Of a DNA stretch of 64,000 bases, positions 38,711 through 47,170 are shown in pieces. The notes beneath the pieces were generated by a model. The model did no database searches. It was not told where the DNA came from and saw only the letters and a list, made by a program, of their open reading frames with translations. Location of the stretch: contig JACPUE010000011.1 in assembly GCA_016192425.1 (NCBI GenBank), forward strand, positions 1-64,000, read 5' to 3'. The DNA comes from Burkholderiales bacterium. Its GTDB lineage: Bacteria > Pseudomonadota > Gammaproteobacteria > Burkholderiales > Burkholderiaceae_C. The position numbers and the translations under genes are program-made. Every line of letters begins with the position of its first letter. The first letter of the stretch is position 1.

Positions 38711-41362
38711 ATGATGAACACCACCTACCGCAAACCCCTGCCCGGCACGGCGCTGGACTATTTCGACGCGCAGGCCGCGGTCGAACGCCTGCAGCCCGGC
38801 GCCTGGGCATGCCTGCCCTACACCGCCCGCGTGCATGCCGAAAACATCGTGCGCCGCGCTGCGCCCGCCACTGTGGACGACTGCCTGCGCCAGATCATCG
38901 AACGCCGCCGCGAGCGCGACTTTCCCTGGTACCCGGCGCGCGTGGTCTGCCACGACATCCTGGGCCAGACCGCGCTGGTGGACCTGGCCGGGCTGCGCGA
39001 CGCCATTGCAGCCGAGGGCGGCGCCCCGGCCCAGGTGAACCCCGTGGTGCCGGTGCAGCTCATCGTGGACCATTCGCTGGCCGTGGAGTGCGGCGGCTTC
39101 GACCCCGATGCCTTCCAGAAGAACCGCGCCATCGAAGACCGCCGCAACGAAGACCGCTTCCACTTCATCGAGTGGACGAAAAAGGCCTTCGCCAACGTGG
39201 AGGTGATCCCGGCGGGGAACGGGATCATGCACCAGATCAATCTGGAAAAAATGTCGCCCGTGGTGCAGGTGCAAGACGGCCTGGCCTACCCCGACACCTG
39301 CGTGGGCACCGACAGCCACACGCCGCATGTCGATGCGCTGGGCGTCATCGCCATCGGCGTGGGCGGCCTGGAGGCCGAGAACGTGATGCTGGGCCGCGCC
39401 TCCTGGATGCGCCTGCCCGAGATCGTGGGCGTCAAGCTCACCGGCCAGCGCCAGGACGGCATCACCGCCACCGACGTGGTGCTGGCGCTCACCGAATTCT
39501 TGCGCAAGGCCAAGGTGGTGGGCGCCTACCTGGAGTTTTACGGCGAGGGCGCGCGCAGCCTGACCCTGGGCGACCGCGCCACCATCTCCAACATGGCGCC
39601 CGAATACGGCGCCACCGCCGCGCTGTTCGCCATCGACGCGCAGACGCTGGACTACCTGCGCCTCACGGGCCGCGCCGCCAGCCAGGTGCAGTTGGTAGAA
39701 ACCTACGCCAAAGCAGCGGGCCTGTGGGCCGACAGCCTGCAAGACGCCCAGTACGAACGCACGCTCGCATTTGACCTCTCCAGCGTGGTGCGCAACCTGG
39801 CCGGCCCCTCCAACCCGCACGCCCGCGTGGCCACCGCCGACCTGGCGGCCAAAGGCATCGCAGGCCCCTGGGCCCTGCCCGCAGCCAGCGAAGGCACGCT
39901 GCCCGACGGCGCCGTGGTCATTGCCGCCATCACCAGTTGCACCAACACCAGCAACCCGCGCAACGTCATCGCCGCCGCCCTGCTGGCACGCAACGCCCGC
40001 CGCCTGGGCCTGAACCGCCAGCCCTGGGTCAAAACCTCGCTCGCCCCCGGCTCCAAGGCCGTGGAGCTGTACCTGCAGGAAGCAGGATTGCTGGGCGACC
40101 TGGAGGCGCTGGGCTTCGGCATCGTGGGCTTTGCCTGCACCACCTGCAACGGCATGAGCGGCGCGCTCGACCCCGCCATCCAGCAGGAGATCATCGACCG
40201 CAAGCTCTACGCCACCGCCGTGCTCTCGGGCAACCGCAACTTCGACGGGCGCATCCACCCCTACGCCAGCCAGGCCTTCCTGGCCTCGCCGCCGCTGGTG
40301 GTGGCCTATGCGCTGGCGGGCACGGTGCGCTTTGACATCGAACGCGACGTGCTCGCCGTGGTCGATGGCCGAGACATCCGCCTGCAAGACCTGTGGCCCA
40401 GTGATGCCGAAATCGACGCCGTGGTGCAGGCCGCCGTCAAGCCCGAACAGTACCGCGCCGTGTACGAGCCCATGTTTGCCCTGCGGCGCGACGACGGCCA
40501 GCGCGTGAGCCCGCAGTACGCCTGGCGCGCCCAGTCCACCTACATCCGCCGCCCGCCCTACTGGGACACCGAGGGCGTGGGCGCGCTGGCGGCGCACCCG
40601 CGCACGCTCAAGGGCCTGCGCCCGCTGGCGATCCTGCCCGACAACATCACCACCGACCACCTCTCGCCGTCCAACGCCATCCTGGCGGACAGCGCGGCGG
40701 GCGAATACCTGGCGCGCATGGGCGTGCCCGAGGAGGACTTCAACTCCTACGCCACGCACCGGGGCGACCACCTCACCGCCATGCGCGCCACCTTTGCCAA
40801 CCCGCAGCTGGTGAACGAGATGGCCGTGGTGGACGGCCAGGTGCGCAAGGGCTCGCTGGCCCGCGTGGAGCCCGAGGGCCGCGTGGTGCGCATGTGGGAA
40901 GCCATCGAAACCTACCTGGGCCGCCGCCAGCCGCTCATCATCATCGCGGGCGCCGACTACGGCCAGGGTTCCAGCCGCGACTGGGCCGCCAAGGGCGTGC
41001 GCCTGGCGGGCGTGGAGGTGGTGGTGGCCGAGGGCTTCGAGCGCATCCACCGCACCAACCTCATCGGCATGGGCGTGCTGCCGCTCGAATTCCAGCCCGG
41101 CACCACGCGCCACACGCTGGCGTTGGATGGCACCGAAACCTACGACGTGGCGGGCACGCTGCAGCCGCGCGCCGTGCTGTCGCTCATCGTGCGCCGCAAG
41201 AACGGCGAGGTGCTGCAGGTGCCCGTGCAATGCCGCCTGGACACCGCCGAGGAAGCCTCGGTGTACGAAGCGGGCGGCGTGCTGCAGCGCTTTGCGCAGG
41301 ATTTTTTGGCCCAATCGGCCCCCAGCGCCCCACCAGCAAGCGCTGTCAGCTATCAAAACTGA
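38711..41362 (+). CDS. acnD: Fe/S-dependent 2-methylisocitrate dehydratase AcnD
   Basis: Aconitase-family enzyme that dehydrates 2-methylcitrate to trans-2-methylaconitate, working with PrpF in place of PrpD. The protein is 883 aa. The 4Fe-4S ligands are in TSCTNTSNP and CTTCNG; other marks are TDSHTPHVDALGVIAIGVGG and the swivel-domain GADYGQGSSRDWAAKG. The last residues (about SAPPASAVSYQN) and the stop are encoded by a copy of the dispersed repeat, so the natural C-terminus has been replaced or extended. It starts 38 bp after prpC. Confidence 0.95.
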   Translation: MMNTTYRKPLPGTALDYFDAQAAVERLQPGAWACLPYTARVHAENIVRRAAPATVDDCLRQIIERRRERDFPWYPARVVCHDILGQTALVDLAGLRDAIAAEGGAPAQVNPVVPVQLIVDHSLAVECGGFDPDAFQKNRAIEDRRNEDRFHFIEWTKKAFANVEVIPAGNGIMHQINLEKMSPVVQVQDGLAYPDTCVGTDSHTPHVDALGVIAIGVGGLEAENVMLGRASWMRLPEIVGVKLTGQRQDGITATDVVLALTEFLRKAKVVGAYLEFYGEGARSLTLGDRATISNMAPEYGATAALFAIDAQTLDYLRLTGRAASQVQLVETYAKAAGLWADSLQDAQYERTLAFDLSSVVRNLAGPSNPHARVATADLAAKGIAGPWALPAASEGTLPDGAVVIAAITSCTNTSNPRNVIAAALLARNARRLGLNRQPWVKTSLAPGSKAVELYLQEAGLLGDLEALGFGIVGFACTTCNGMSGALDPAIQQEIIDRKLYATAVLSGNRNFDGRIHPYASQAFLASPPLVVAYALAGTVRFDIERDVLAVVDGRDIRLQDLWPSDAEIDAVVQAAVKPEQYRAVYEPMFALRRDDGQRVSPQYAWRAQSTYIRRPPYWDTEGVGALAAHPRTLKGLRPLAILPDNITTDHLSPSNAILADSAAGEYLARMGVPEEDFNSYATHRGDHLTAMRATFANPQLVNEMAVVDGQVRKGSLARVEPEGRVVRMWEAIETYLGRRQPLIIIAGADYGQGSSRDWAAKGVRLAGVEVVVAEGFERIHRTNLIGMGVLPLEFQPGTTRHTLALDGTETYDVAGTLQPRAVLSLIVRRKNGEVLQVPVQCRLDTAEEASVYEAGGVLQRFAQDFLAQSAPSAPPASAVSYQN
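41303..41360 (+). repeat. Dispersed palindromic repeat, copy 10 (3' end of acnD)
   Basis: TTTTTTGGCCC, CCCCCAGCGCC, AGCAAGCGCTGTCAGC and TATCAAAACTG, forward orientation. It encodes the AcnD C-terminal tail and stop. Confidence 0.7.
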
Positions 41363-41372
41363 AGTAAAAGCC

Positions 41373-42551
41373 ATGGCACCGCAAACCAAGATTCCCGCCC
41401 TCTACATGCGCGGCGGCACCAGCAAGGGCGTGTTCTTCCACCTGCCCGACCTGCCCGAGGCCGCGCGCCACCCCGGCCCCGCGCGCGACGCGCTGCTGCT
41501 GCGCGTGCTGGGCAGCCCCGACCCGTATGGCAAGCAGATCGACGGCCTGGGCAACGCCTCGTCCAGCACCAGCAAGGCCGTCATCCTGAGCCGCAGCACG
41601 CGGCCCGGGCACGACGTGGACTATCTCTTCGGCCAGGTCGCCATCGACCGCCCCTTCGTGGACTGGAGCGGCAACTGCGGCAACCTCTCGGCCGCCGTGG
41701 GGCCCTGCGCCATCCACTGGGGGCTGGTGAACCCCGAGCGCATCCCGCGCCAGGGCAGCGTGGCGGTGCGCATCTGGCAGGCCAACATCGGCAAGACCAT
41801 CGTGGCGCATGTGCCCATCGTGGGCGGGCAGGTGCAGGAAACGGGCGGCTTCGAACTGGACGGCGTGGCCTTCCCCGCCGCCGAGGTGCCGCTGGAGTTC
41901 ATCGCCCCGGCGGATGAAGGCGAAGGCGGGGCCATGTTCCCGACGGGCAACGAGGTGGACCAGCTCGACGTACCCGGCGTGGGCAGCTTTGCCGCCACCC
42001 TCATCAACGCCGGCATCCCCACCATCTTCCTCAACGCGCAAGACCTGGGCTACACCGGCACCGAGCTGCAGGCCGCCATCAACGGCGACCCGCAAGCCCT
42101 GGCGCGCTTCGAGGCCATCCGCGCACACGGTGCGGTGAAGATGGGGCTGATCCGCAGCGTGCAGGAGGCCGCACAGCGCCAGCACACGCCCAAGATTGCC
42201 TTCGTGGCCCCGCCCGCCAGCTACACCGCATCCAGCGGCAAACACATCGCAGCCGACGACATCGACCTGCTGGTGCGCGCCCTCTCCATGGGCCAGCTGC
42301 ACCACGCCATGATGGGCACGGCGGCCGTGGCCATTGGCACCGCCGCCGCCATTCCCGGCACGCTGGTGAACCGCGCGGCCGGCGGCGGCACGCGCAACGC
42401 CGTGGTGTTTGGGCACCCTTCGGGCACCCTGCGCGTGGGCGCCGAGGCCGCGCAGGTGGGTGGCCAGTGGCAGGTCACCAAGGCCCTCATGAGCCGTAGC
42501 GCCCGCATCCTCATGGAAGGATTCGTGCGCATTCCGGCGGACAGTTTTTAA
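41373..42551 (+). CDS. prpF: 2-methylaconitate cis-trans isomerase PrpF
   Basis: Isomerises trans- to cis-2-methylaconitate after AcnD. The protein is 392 aa from ATG 41373, 10 bp after the acnD stop. It has the PrpF signature YMRGGTSKGVFF at the N-terminus, SSSTSKAVI, DWSGNCGNLSAAVGP and the second-domain block MMGTAAVAIGTAAAIPGTLV. The two-domain diaminopimelate-epimerase-like fold is expected. AcnD and PrpF together define the alternative methylcitrate route. Confidence 0.94.
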   Translation: MAPQTKIPALYMRGGTSKGVFFHLPDLPEAARHPGPARDALLLRVLGSPDPYGKQIDGLGNASSSTSKAVILSRSTRPGHDVDYLFGQVAIDRPFVDWSGNCGNLSAAVGPCAIHWGLVNPERIPRQGSVAVRIWQANIGKTIVAHVPIVGGQVQETGGFELDGVAFPAAEVPLEFIAPADEGEGGAMFPTGNEVDQLDVPGVGSFAATLINAGIPTIFLNAQDLGYTGTELQAAINGDPQALARFEAIRAHGAVKMGLIRSVQEAAQRQHTPKIAFVAPPASYTASSGKHIAADDIDLLVRALSMGQLHHAMMGTAAVAIGTAAAIPGTLVNRAAGGGTRNAVVFGHPSGTLRVGAEAAQVGGQWQVTKALMSRSARILMEGFVRIPADSF

Positions 42552-42552
42552 G

Positions 42553-42609
42553 CAAAATCAGCCTCCAGCGCTTATGCAGCAAGCGCAAGCAGCTATCAAT
42601 TCAATAGCA
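42553..42609 (+). repeat. Dispersed palindromic repeat, copy 11 (prpF-prpB spacer)
   Basis: CAAAATCAGCCTCCAGCGC, TTATGCAGCAAGCGC and AAGCAGCTATCAATTCAATAGC in two overlapping parts, forward orientation. A complete copy showing both nested inverted repeats (GCGCTT/AAGCGC and GCTAT/ATAGC); it starts two bases after the prpF stop. Confidence 0.85.
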
Positions 42610-42624
42610 TTTGATCGATATCCC

Positions 42625-43488
42625 ATGAACACCAAACAACAACTCAAGGCCCTGGCCCATGCCCGCCGGGGCGTCATCGTGCCCGGCGCATTCAACGCCC
42701 TCTCCGCCCGCGTGGTGGCAGACCTGGGCTTCGAGGCCCTTTACGTGACTGGCGCGGGCGTCACCAACATGTGGTTCGGCCTGCCCGACCAGGCCTTCAT
42801 GGGCCTGACCGACATCGCGGACCACACCGCCCGCATCCGCGACGCCGTGGACCTGCCCCTGATCGTGGATGCCGACACCGGCTTTGGCAACGCCCTCAAC
42901 ACCTACCACGCCGTGCGCACCCTGGAGCGCGCCGGGGCCGACTGCATCCAGCTCGAAGACCAGGTCAGCCCCAAGCGCTGCGGCCACTTCGCTGGCAAGG
43001 ACGTGGTGCAGGCCAGCGAGATGATCGGCAAGATCAAGGCCGCGTGCGACGCCCGGCGCGGCAAGGATCTGCTCATCATGGCCCGCACCGACGCGGCCGC
43101 CGTGCATGGCTTTGACGCCGCCGTGGAGCGCGCCCAGCAGTACGCCGAGGCGGGGGCCGACCTGCTGTTCGTCGAAGCCGTCACCGGGCTCGACCATGTC
43201 CGCGCCCTGCCCCAGCGCCTGGCCGTGCCCCAGCTCATGAACATGGTCATCGGCGGCAAAACCCCCATCACCAGCGCCCAGGAGCTGGGCCAGCTCGGCT
43301 ACGGTCTGGTGCTGTACGCCAACGCCGCGCTGCAGGGGGCGCTGGCGGGCATGCAGCGCACGCTGACGCAGTTGCGCGAAACGCAGCGCATCGATGAAGA
43401 CCCGGCGCTGGTGACACCGTTTACGGAGCGGCAGCGGCTGGTGGGCAAGGGGGTATGGGATGGGTTGGAGAAGAAGTATTTGGGGTGA
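42625..43488 (+). CDS. Isocitrate lyase/PEP mutase family lyase, probable 2-methylisocitrate lyase
   Basis: A 287-aa TIM-barrel lyase. Family marks are GAFNALSARVVADLGFEALYVTGAG, DADTGFGN, and the active-site loop QLEDQVSPKRCGHFAGK. Context as the last gene of prpC-acnD-prpF suggests cleavage of 2-methylisocitrate to pyruvate and succinate (PrpB). However, the catalytic loop reads KRCGHF, whereas classical PrpB reads KRCGHRPNK; the former is closer to the oxaloacetate decarboxylase/dimethylmalate lyase-like subgroup. No other prpB is in the window. The symbol is therefore left empty. A dispersed repeat separates it from prpF. Confidence 0.8.
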   Translation: MNTKQQLKALAHARRGVIVPGAFNALSARVVADLGFEALYVTGAGVTNMWFGLPDQAFMGLTDIADHTARIRDAVDLPLIVDADTGFGNALNTYHAVRTLERAGADCIQLEDQVSPKRCGHFAGKDVVQASEMIGKIKAACDARRGKDLLIMARTDAAAVHGFDAAVERAQQYAEAGADLLFVEAVTGLDHVRALPQRLAVPQLMNMVIGGKTPITSAQELGQLGYGLVLYANAALQGALAGMQRTLTQLRETQRIDEDPALVTPFTERQRLVGKGVWDGLEKKYLG

Positions 43489-43529
43489 AGCGAAGTACCC
43501 CAAAAAAATTCCGATATGTCCGGCCCCCC

Positions 43530-43755
43530 ACCGGCGACCAGCTCCAGGCCGCGCGGATGGCCGCCAGGCTGAGCCAGGCTGCAGCGGCAGCAGTTCCGCA
43601 CCCTTGAGGGTGACGAAGCCCGTCTCGCGGGTCACGTTCACGAAACCCTGCAGGCAGGGCTGCACCGGCAGCGCGGCCACGCCCTGGCCGCTCGCCACCA
43701 GCTGCAGCATGGCCAGTGTCCGCTCGGTGGCGCGGCGCCGACCGCCCCCCGCCAT
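43530..43755 (-). pseudogene. Remnant of a LysR-type regulator effector-binding domain
   Basis: On the minus strand the frame reads ERTLAMLQLVASGQGVAALP..., the typical LysR substrate-binding-domain block 'VLQLVASGRGVAALP', followed by partial similarity that fades by about residue 70. No HTH domain, no start and no complete C-terminus are present, so this is a decayed fragment between prpB and the MarR operon. Confidence 0.6.
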
Positions 43756-43787
43756 CCGTCCACATGGCGACCCCCTGAGGCATTTAC

Positions 43788-43814
43788 TTGACTAGACAAT
43801 TATTGTTTAGCCAA
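43788..43814. promoter_or_regulatory. 27-bp palindromic operator of the MarR-efflux operon
   Basis: TTGACTAGACAAT-T-ATTGTTTAGCCAA: the two 13-bp arms match at 11 positions. It ends 14 bp before the MarR start codon and includes a -35-like TTGACT, so the encoded MarR protein probably binds here and represses its own operon. Confidence 0.75.
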
Positions 43815-43828
43815 ATAAAATCGCGTCC

Positions 43829-44368
43829 ATGCCGGACTCCGCAAGCCCCTCCCCCACCCCCGCACGTTTTTACGACGCCACCCGCCTCGACCCCGACGAG
43901 AGCGTGGGCTATCTCATGCGCAGGGTCATGTCGTCCATTCGCACCCAGGTCGACTCGCAACTGTCCTTGCACGGCATGACCTATGCGCAATGGCTGCCGA
44001 TCTACAAGCTGTCGCTGTGTCCCGCCACCACCACCGTCGCCAGCCTGGCCCGTGATCTGGAGACCGATCCGGCCTCCATGACACGCGCGCTCGACCGCCT
44101 GGAGGCCAAGGGACTGGTGGCGCGGGAGCGCTCCAGCACCGATCGCCGGGTAGTGCAGCTGGCCCTCACGCCTCAGGGGCAGGACGCCGCAGCCAAAGTT
44201 CCGCCCGTGCTGGCCGATGTGCTCAATGGCCACCTCAGCGGCTTCACCCCCGACGAGTGGCAGCAACTGCTGCATCTGCTGCGCCGCATGCTGGCCAATG
44301 GCGAAACCTTGCGCCAGCGGCAGCCCCTGGACTCGCCCCTTTCATCCTCTTGCGCTCCCAACCCATGA
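43829..44368 (+). CDS. MarR-family transcriptional repressor
   Basis: A 179-aa winged-helix regulator. Residues about 45-115 form the MarR core: MTYAQWLPIYKL, TVASLARDLETDPASMTRALDRLEAKGLV (recognition helix) and the wing ERSSTDRRVVQLALT. The N-terminal ~20 residues are Pro/Ser-rich. The stop overlaps the ATG of the outer-membrane efflux gene, and a long palindrome lies in its promoter. The arrangement marR-OMF-MFP-MFS is a standard drug-responsive efflux operon; the inducer is unknown. Confidence 0.9.
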   Translation: MPDSASPSPTPARFYDATRLDPDESVGYLMRRVMSSIRTQVDSQLSLHGMTYAQWLPIYKLSLCPATTTVASLARDLETDPASMTRALDRLEAKGLVARERSSTDRRVVQLALTPQGQDAAAKVPPVLADVLNGHLSGFTPDEWQQLLHLLRRMLANGETLRQRQPLDSPLSSSCAPNP

Positions 44369-45831
44369 CATCACCCACACGCCACTCCACCGAGGGCGCA
44401 CTGCTGCACCTCACCACCCTGGCCGCTGCACTGGCGGCGGCCCTGTTGCTGGTAGCCTGCGCCAGCCCCGGCCCGGCGCACACGCCGCTGGCCACCTCCA
44501 CGGCCCAGACGGCAGGCCTGCCTCCTTCCGGGTCTGCAGGCACGGCGCCCGCCCAATGGTGGCACGCACTGGGCGACAGCACGCTCGATGCCCTGGTTCA
44601 GCAAGCCCTGCAGGGCAATCCCAGCCTTGCCGTCAGCCGCGCCCGCCTGGCGCAGGCCTTGGCGCTGGCCCAGGTGCGCGAAGCAGCCAATGGCCCGCAG
44701 GCTGGACTGGGCATCGACCTCAATCGCCAGCATTACACGGCCCATGGGCTGATTCCCGCCCCCATTGCTGGCAACAGCTATTCCACGGGCAATATTCAGG
44801 CCTCCCTGAACTGGGCTCCCGACTTTTTTGGCCAACACGCCGCAGAGCTTGAAGCCGCGCTGGGGCAAGCCCGCGCCGCGCAGGCCGACGCCGCTGCGGC
44901 GGCCAACCAGCTGGCTGCGCTGGTGGCCCGCAGCTATGTCGGCCTGGCACGCCTGGGCGCCCAACGCACCGTGGCAGAACGTGCCTTGGCGCAGCGCCAG
45001 GAGCAGCTCGAACTGACCCGCCAGCGCCTGAACGCTGGGCTGGACAGCAAGGTGGAGCTGACCCAGTCGCAAGGAGCGGTTCCCGACGCCCGCACGCAGA
45101 TCGAAGCGCTGGATGAACAGATCACACTGGCGCGGCACCAACTGGCCGTGCTCACAGGCCAGGCACCCAATGCGCTCGAAGGCCATTCCCCGGCCCTGGC
45201 TGCGCTGCAAAGCCCTCCTGTGCCCGATGCGCTGGGCGCCGACCTGCTGGGCCGCCGACCCGACGTAGCGGCTGCGCGCTGGCGCATCGAGGCTGCCACC
45301 CAAGGCGTGGCCGTGGCACGCAGCGAGTTCTACCCCAACATCAACCTGGCGGCCTTTGTGGGCCTGAATGCTGTGGGGCTGGACCGGTTGTTCAATGCGG
45401 GCTCGCGCCAGATCGGTGTTGCCCCGGCACTGCGCCTGCCGCTTTTTGACGGCGGGCGCCTGCGCGCCCAGCTGGGCGGACGCCAGGCAGAACTGGATGC
45501 CGCCATTGCCCAGTACAACGGCCTGGTGCTGGACGCAGCCAAGGAGGCGGGAGACGCCATCGCCTCGCTGCAATCGCTGCAACGCCAGCAGGCCTTGCAG
45601 GATCAGGCCGCTGCCAGTGCAGAGAAGGCCTACCAGTTTGCGCAAGAGCGCTACCGCGCCGGCCTGGGCAGCTACCTGGTGGTGCTGAGCACCGAAAACC
45701 AGGTGCTGGCCCAGCGCAGGCTGGGGGTGGACCTGCAGGCCCGCCAACTGGATACACGCATTGCCCTGATGAAGGCCCTGGGCGGCGGCTGGATCGACGA
45801 CACCGCCACACTGGCTGCAGCCACCCACTGA
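44365..45831 (+). CDS. NodT-family outer-membrane efflux lipoprotein
   Basis: TolC-like outer membrane channel, 488 aa from ATG 44365. The signal sequence ends in a lipobox LLVACASP. The repeated outer-membrane efflux protein pattern is visible in two halves: WWHALGDSTLDALVQQALQGNPSL, then LGRRPDVAAARWRIEAATQGVAVARSEFYPNI and RLPLFDGGRLRAQL. It forms the exit duct for the EmrAB-type pump encoded next. Translation is coupled to marR by the ATGA overlap. Confidence 0.92.
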   Translation: MTSPTRHSTEGALLHLTTLAAALAAALLLVACASPGPAHTPLATSTAQTAGLPPSGSAGTAPAQWWHALGDSTLDALVQQALQGNPSLAVSRARLAQALALAQVREAANGPQAGLGIDLNRQHYTAHGLIPAPIAGNSYSTGNIQASLNWAPDFFGQHAAELEAALGQARAAQADAAAAANQLAALVARSYVGLARLGAQRTVAERALAQRQEQLELTRQRLNAGLDSKVELTQSQGAVPDARTQIEALDEQITLARHQLAVLTGQAPNALEGHSPALAALQSPPVPDALGADLLGRRPDVAAARWRIEAATQGVAVARSEFYPNINLAAFVGLNAVGLDRLFNAGSRQIGVAPALRLPLFDGGRLRAQLGGRQAELDAAIAQYNGLVLDAAKEAGDAIASLQSLQRQQALQDQAAASAEKAYQFAQERYRAGLGSYLVVLSTENQVLAQRRLGVDLQARQLDTRIALMKALGGGWIDDTATLAAATH

Positions 45832-45864
45832 CCCCCTGTTCGACCGATTTTGAAAGACACCACC

Positions 45865-47139
45865 ATGAGCGAACCCCTGACCGCCACCGAAGCCAACACC
45901 GCACGCCGCCGTGGCCTCACCCTCATTGCCCTGGCTGTGGCCGTGGCGGGCGCCGCCTGGGGCGGATGGCACTGGATGCACGCCCGCAACTTTGAAACCA
46001 CCGACAACGCCTATGTGGCGGGCAATGTGGTGCAGATCACGCCGCAGATGGGCGGCACCGTGGTGGCCATCGGCGCGGACGACACCGATTTCGTGCGCAG
46101 CGGCCAGGTGCTGGTCAAGCTCGATCCGGCAGACGCCCGCGTTGCCCTGGAACAGGCGCAGGCCCAACTGGCGCAGACGGTGCGCGAAGTGCGCACCCTT
46201 TTCGCCAACAGCACCGCGCTGCAGGCCCAGGTCAGCCTGCGCCAGGCCGAGCTTGCACGCGCCCAGACCGAAGTGGCGCGCCTGCAGGACGACGTGAACC
46301 GCCGCGCCCCTCTGATGGCCAGCGGCGCCGTGGGCAAGGAAGAATTCCAGCACACCAATGCCCAGCTCACCGCCGCCAAGAGCAGCATGGCCGCAGCCCA
46401 ATCGGCCGTGCTGGCGGCGCAGGAGCAACTGGCGGCGAGCCAGACCCAGACAGAAGGAACCTCTGTCGAGCAGCACCCCAGCGTGCAGCGTGCAGCCGCC
46501 CGCGTTCGAGAAACCTACCTCGCCGTGCAGCGCGCCCAGCTGGTCGCGCCCATCGATGGCCATGTGGCCAAGCGCGGCGTGCAGGTGGGCCAGCGCGTAC
46601 AGGCCGGCGCCCCGGTCATGACCATCGTGCCCCTGTCCGAACTGTGGGTGGACGCCAACTTCAAGGAAAGCCAACTGCAAAGCCTGCGCATCGGCCAAAA
46701 GGCCACCCTCACGGCAGACGTCTACGGAACCAAGGTGGCCTACCACGGCACCCTCGCCGGCCTGGGTGCGGGCACGGGCGCAGCCTTTGCGCTGCTGCCC
46801 GCGCAAAACGCCACGGGCAACTGGATCAAGGTGGTTCAGCGCGTCCCGGTGCGCATCGCGCTGGATCCCGCCGAGGTGGCCGAGCACCCGCTGCGGGTGG
46901 GCCTTTCGATGGAGGTGGAAGTGGACGTGCGCGACCAAAGCGGCAAGACCCTGTCCGACGCCCAGCGCACCACGCCGGTGGCATCCACCACCGTGTTCGA
47001 CGCCCAGCTCCAGGCCGCAGACGAATCCGTGCGCCAGACCATTGCAGCCAACCTGGGGCACAGGCAGGCACCACTGGCACGCAAGCCTGCCACCCAGCAA
47101 CACGCCCAGGCTGCCTTGAGCAGCCCCAGCGTGCAGTGA
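45865..47139 (+). CDS. emrA: EmrA-type membrane fusion (HlyD family) efflux adaptor
   Basis: A 424-aa periplasmic adaptor from ATG 45865. There is an N-terminal membrane helix (about residues 17-37, GLTLIALAVAVAGAAWGGW), then the lipoyl-like half-motif NFETTDNAYVAGNVVQITPQ, a long alpha-hairpin coiled coil (about 95-215), and the second half LVAPIDGHVAKRGVQVGQ. TTDNAYV is a hallmark of EmrA/HlyD_D23-type adaptors. It links the MFS pump to the NodT channel. An in-frame TTG at 45850 would add five residues. Confidence 0.92.
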   Translation: MSEPLTATEANTARRRGLTLIALAVAVAGAAWGGWHWMHARNFETTDNAYVAGNVVQITPQMGGTVVAIGADDTDFVRSGQVLVKLDPADARVALEQAQAQLAQTVREVRTLFANSTALQAQVSLRQAELARAQTEVARLQDDVNRRAPLMASGAVGKEEFQHTNAQLTAAKSSMAAAQSAVLAAQEQLAASQTQTEGTSVEQHPSVQRAAARVRETYLAVQRAQLVAPIDGHVAKRGVQVGQRVQAGAPVMTIVPLSELWVDANFKESQLQSLRIGQKATLTADVYGTKVAYHGTLAGLGAGTGAAFALLPAQNATGNWIKVVQRVPVRIALDPAEVAEHPLRVGLSMEVEVDVRDQSGKTLSDAQRTTPVASTTVFDAQLQAADESVRQTIAANLGHRQAPLARKPATQQHAQAALSSPSVQ

Positions 47140-47170
47140 TCGCCCCGTCGCCCCATTTGCCCACTGAGCC

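Noticed and set aside
38495-41389. Long minus-strand frame opposite acnD, and similar ones opposite dusA, smc and phaC
   Set aside because: Antisense frames of high-GC genes; compositionally biased, no family match, no RBS, and they cover conserved genes completely.
43480-43515. Inverted repeat TTTGGGGT...ACCCCAAA after prpB as a terminator
   Set aside because: The stem is followed by an A-run rather than a T-run on the prpB strand, so it is not a standard intrinsic terminator.
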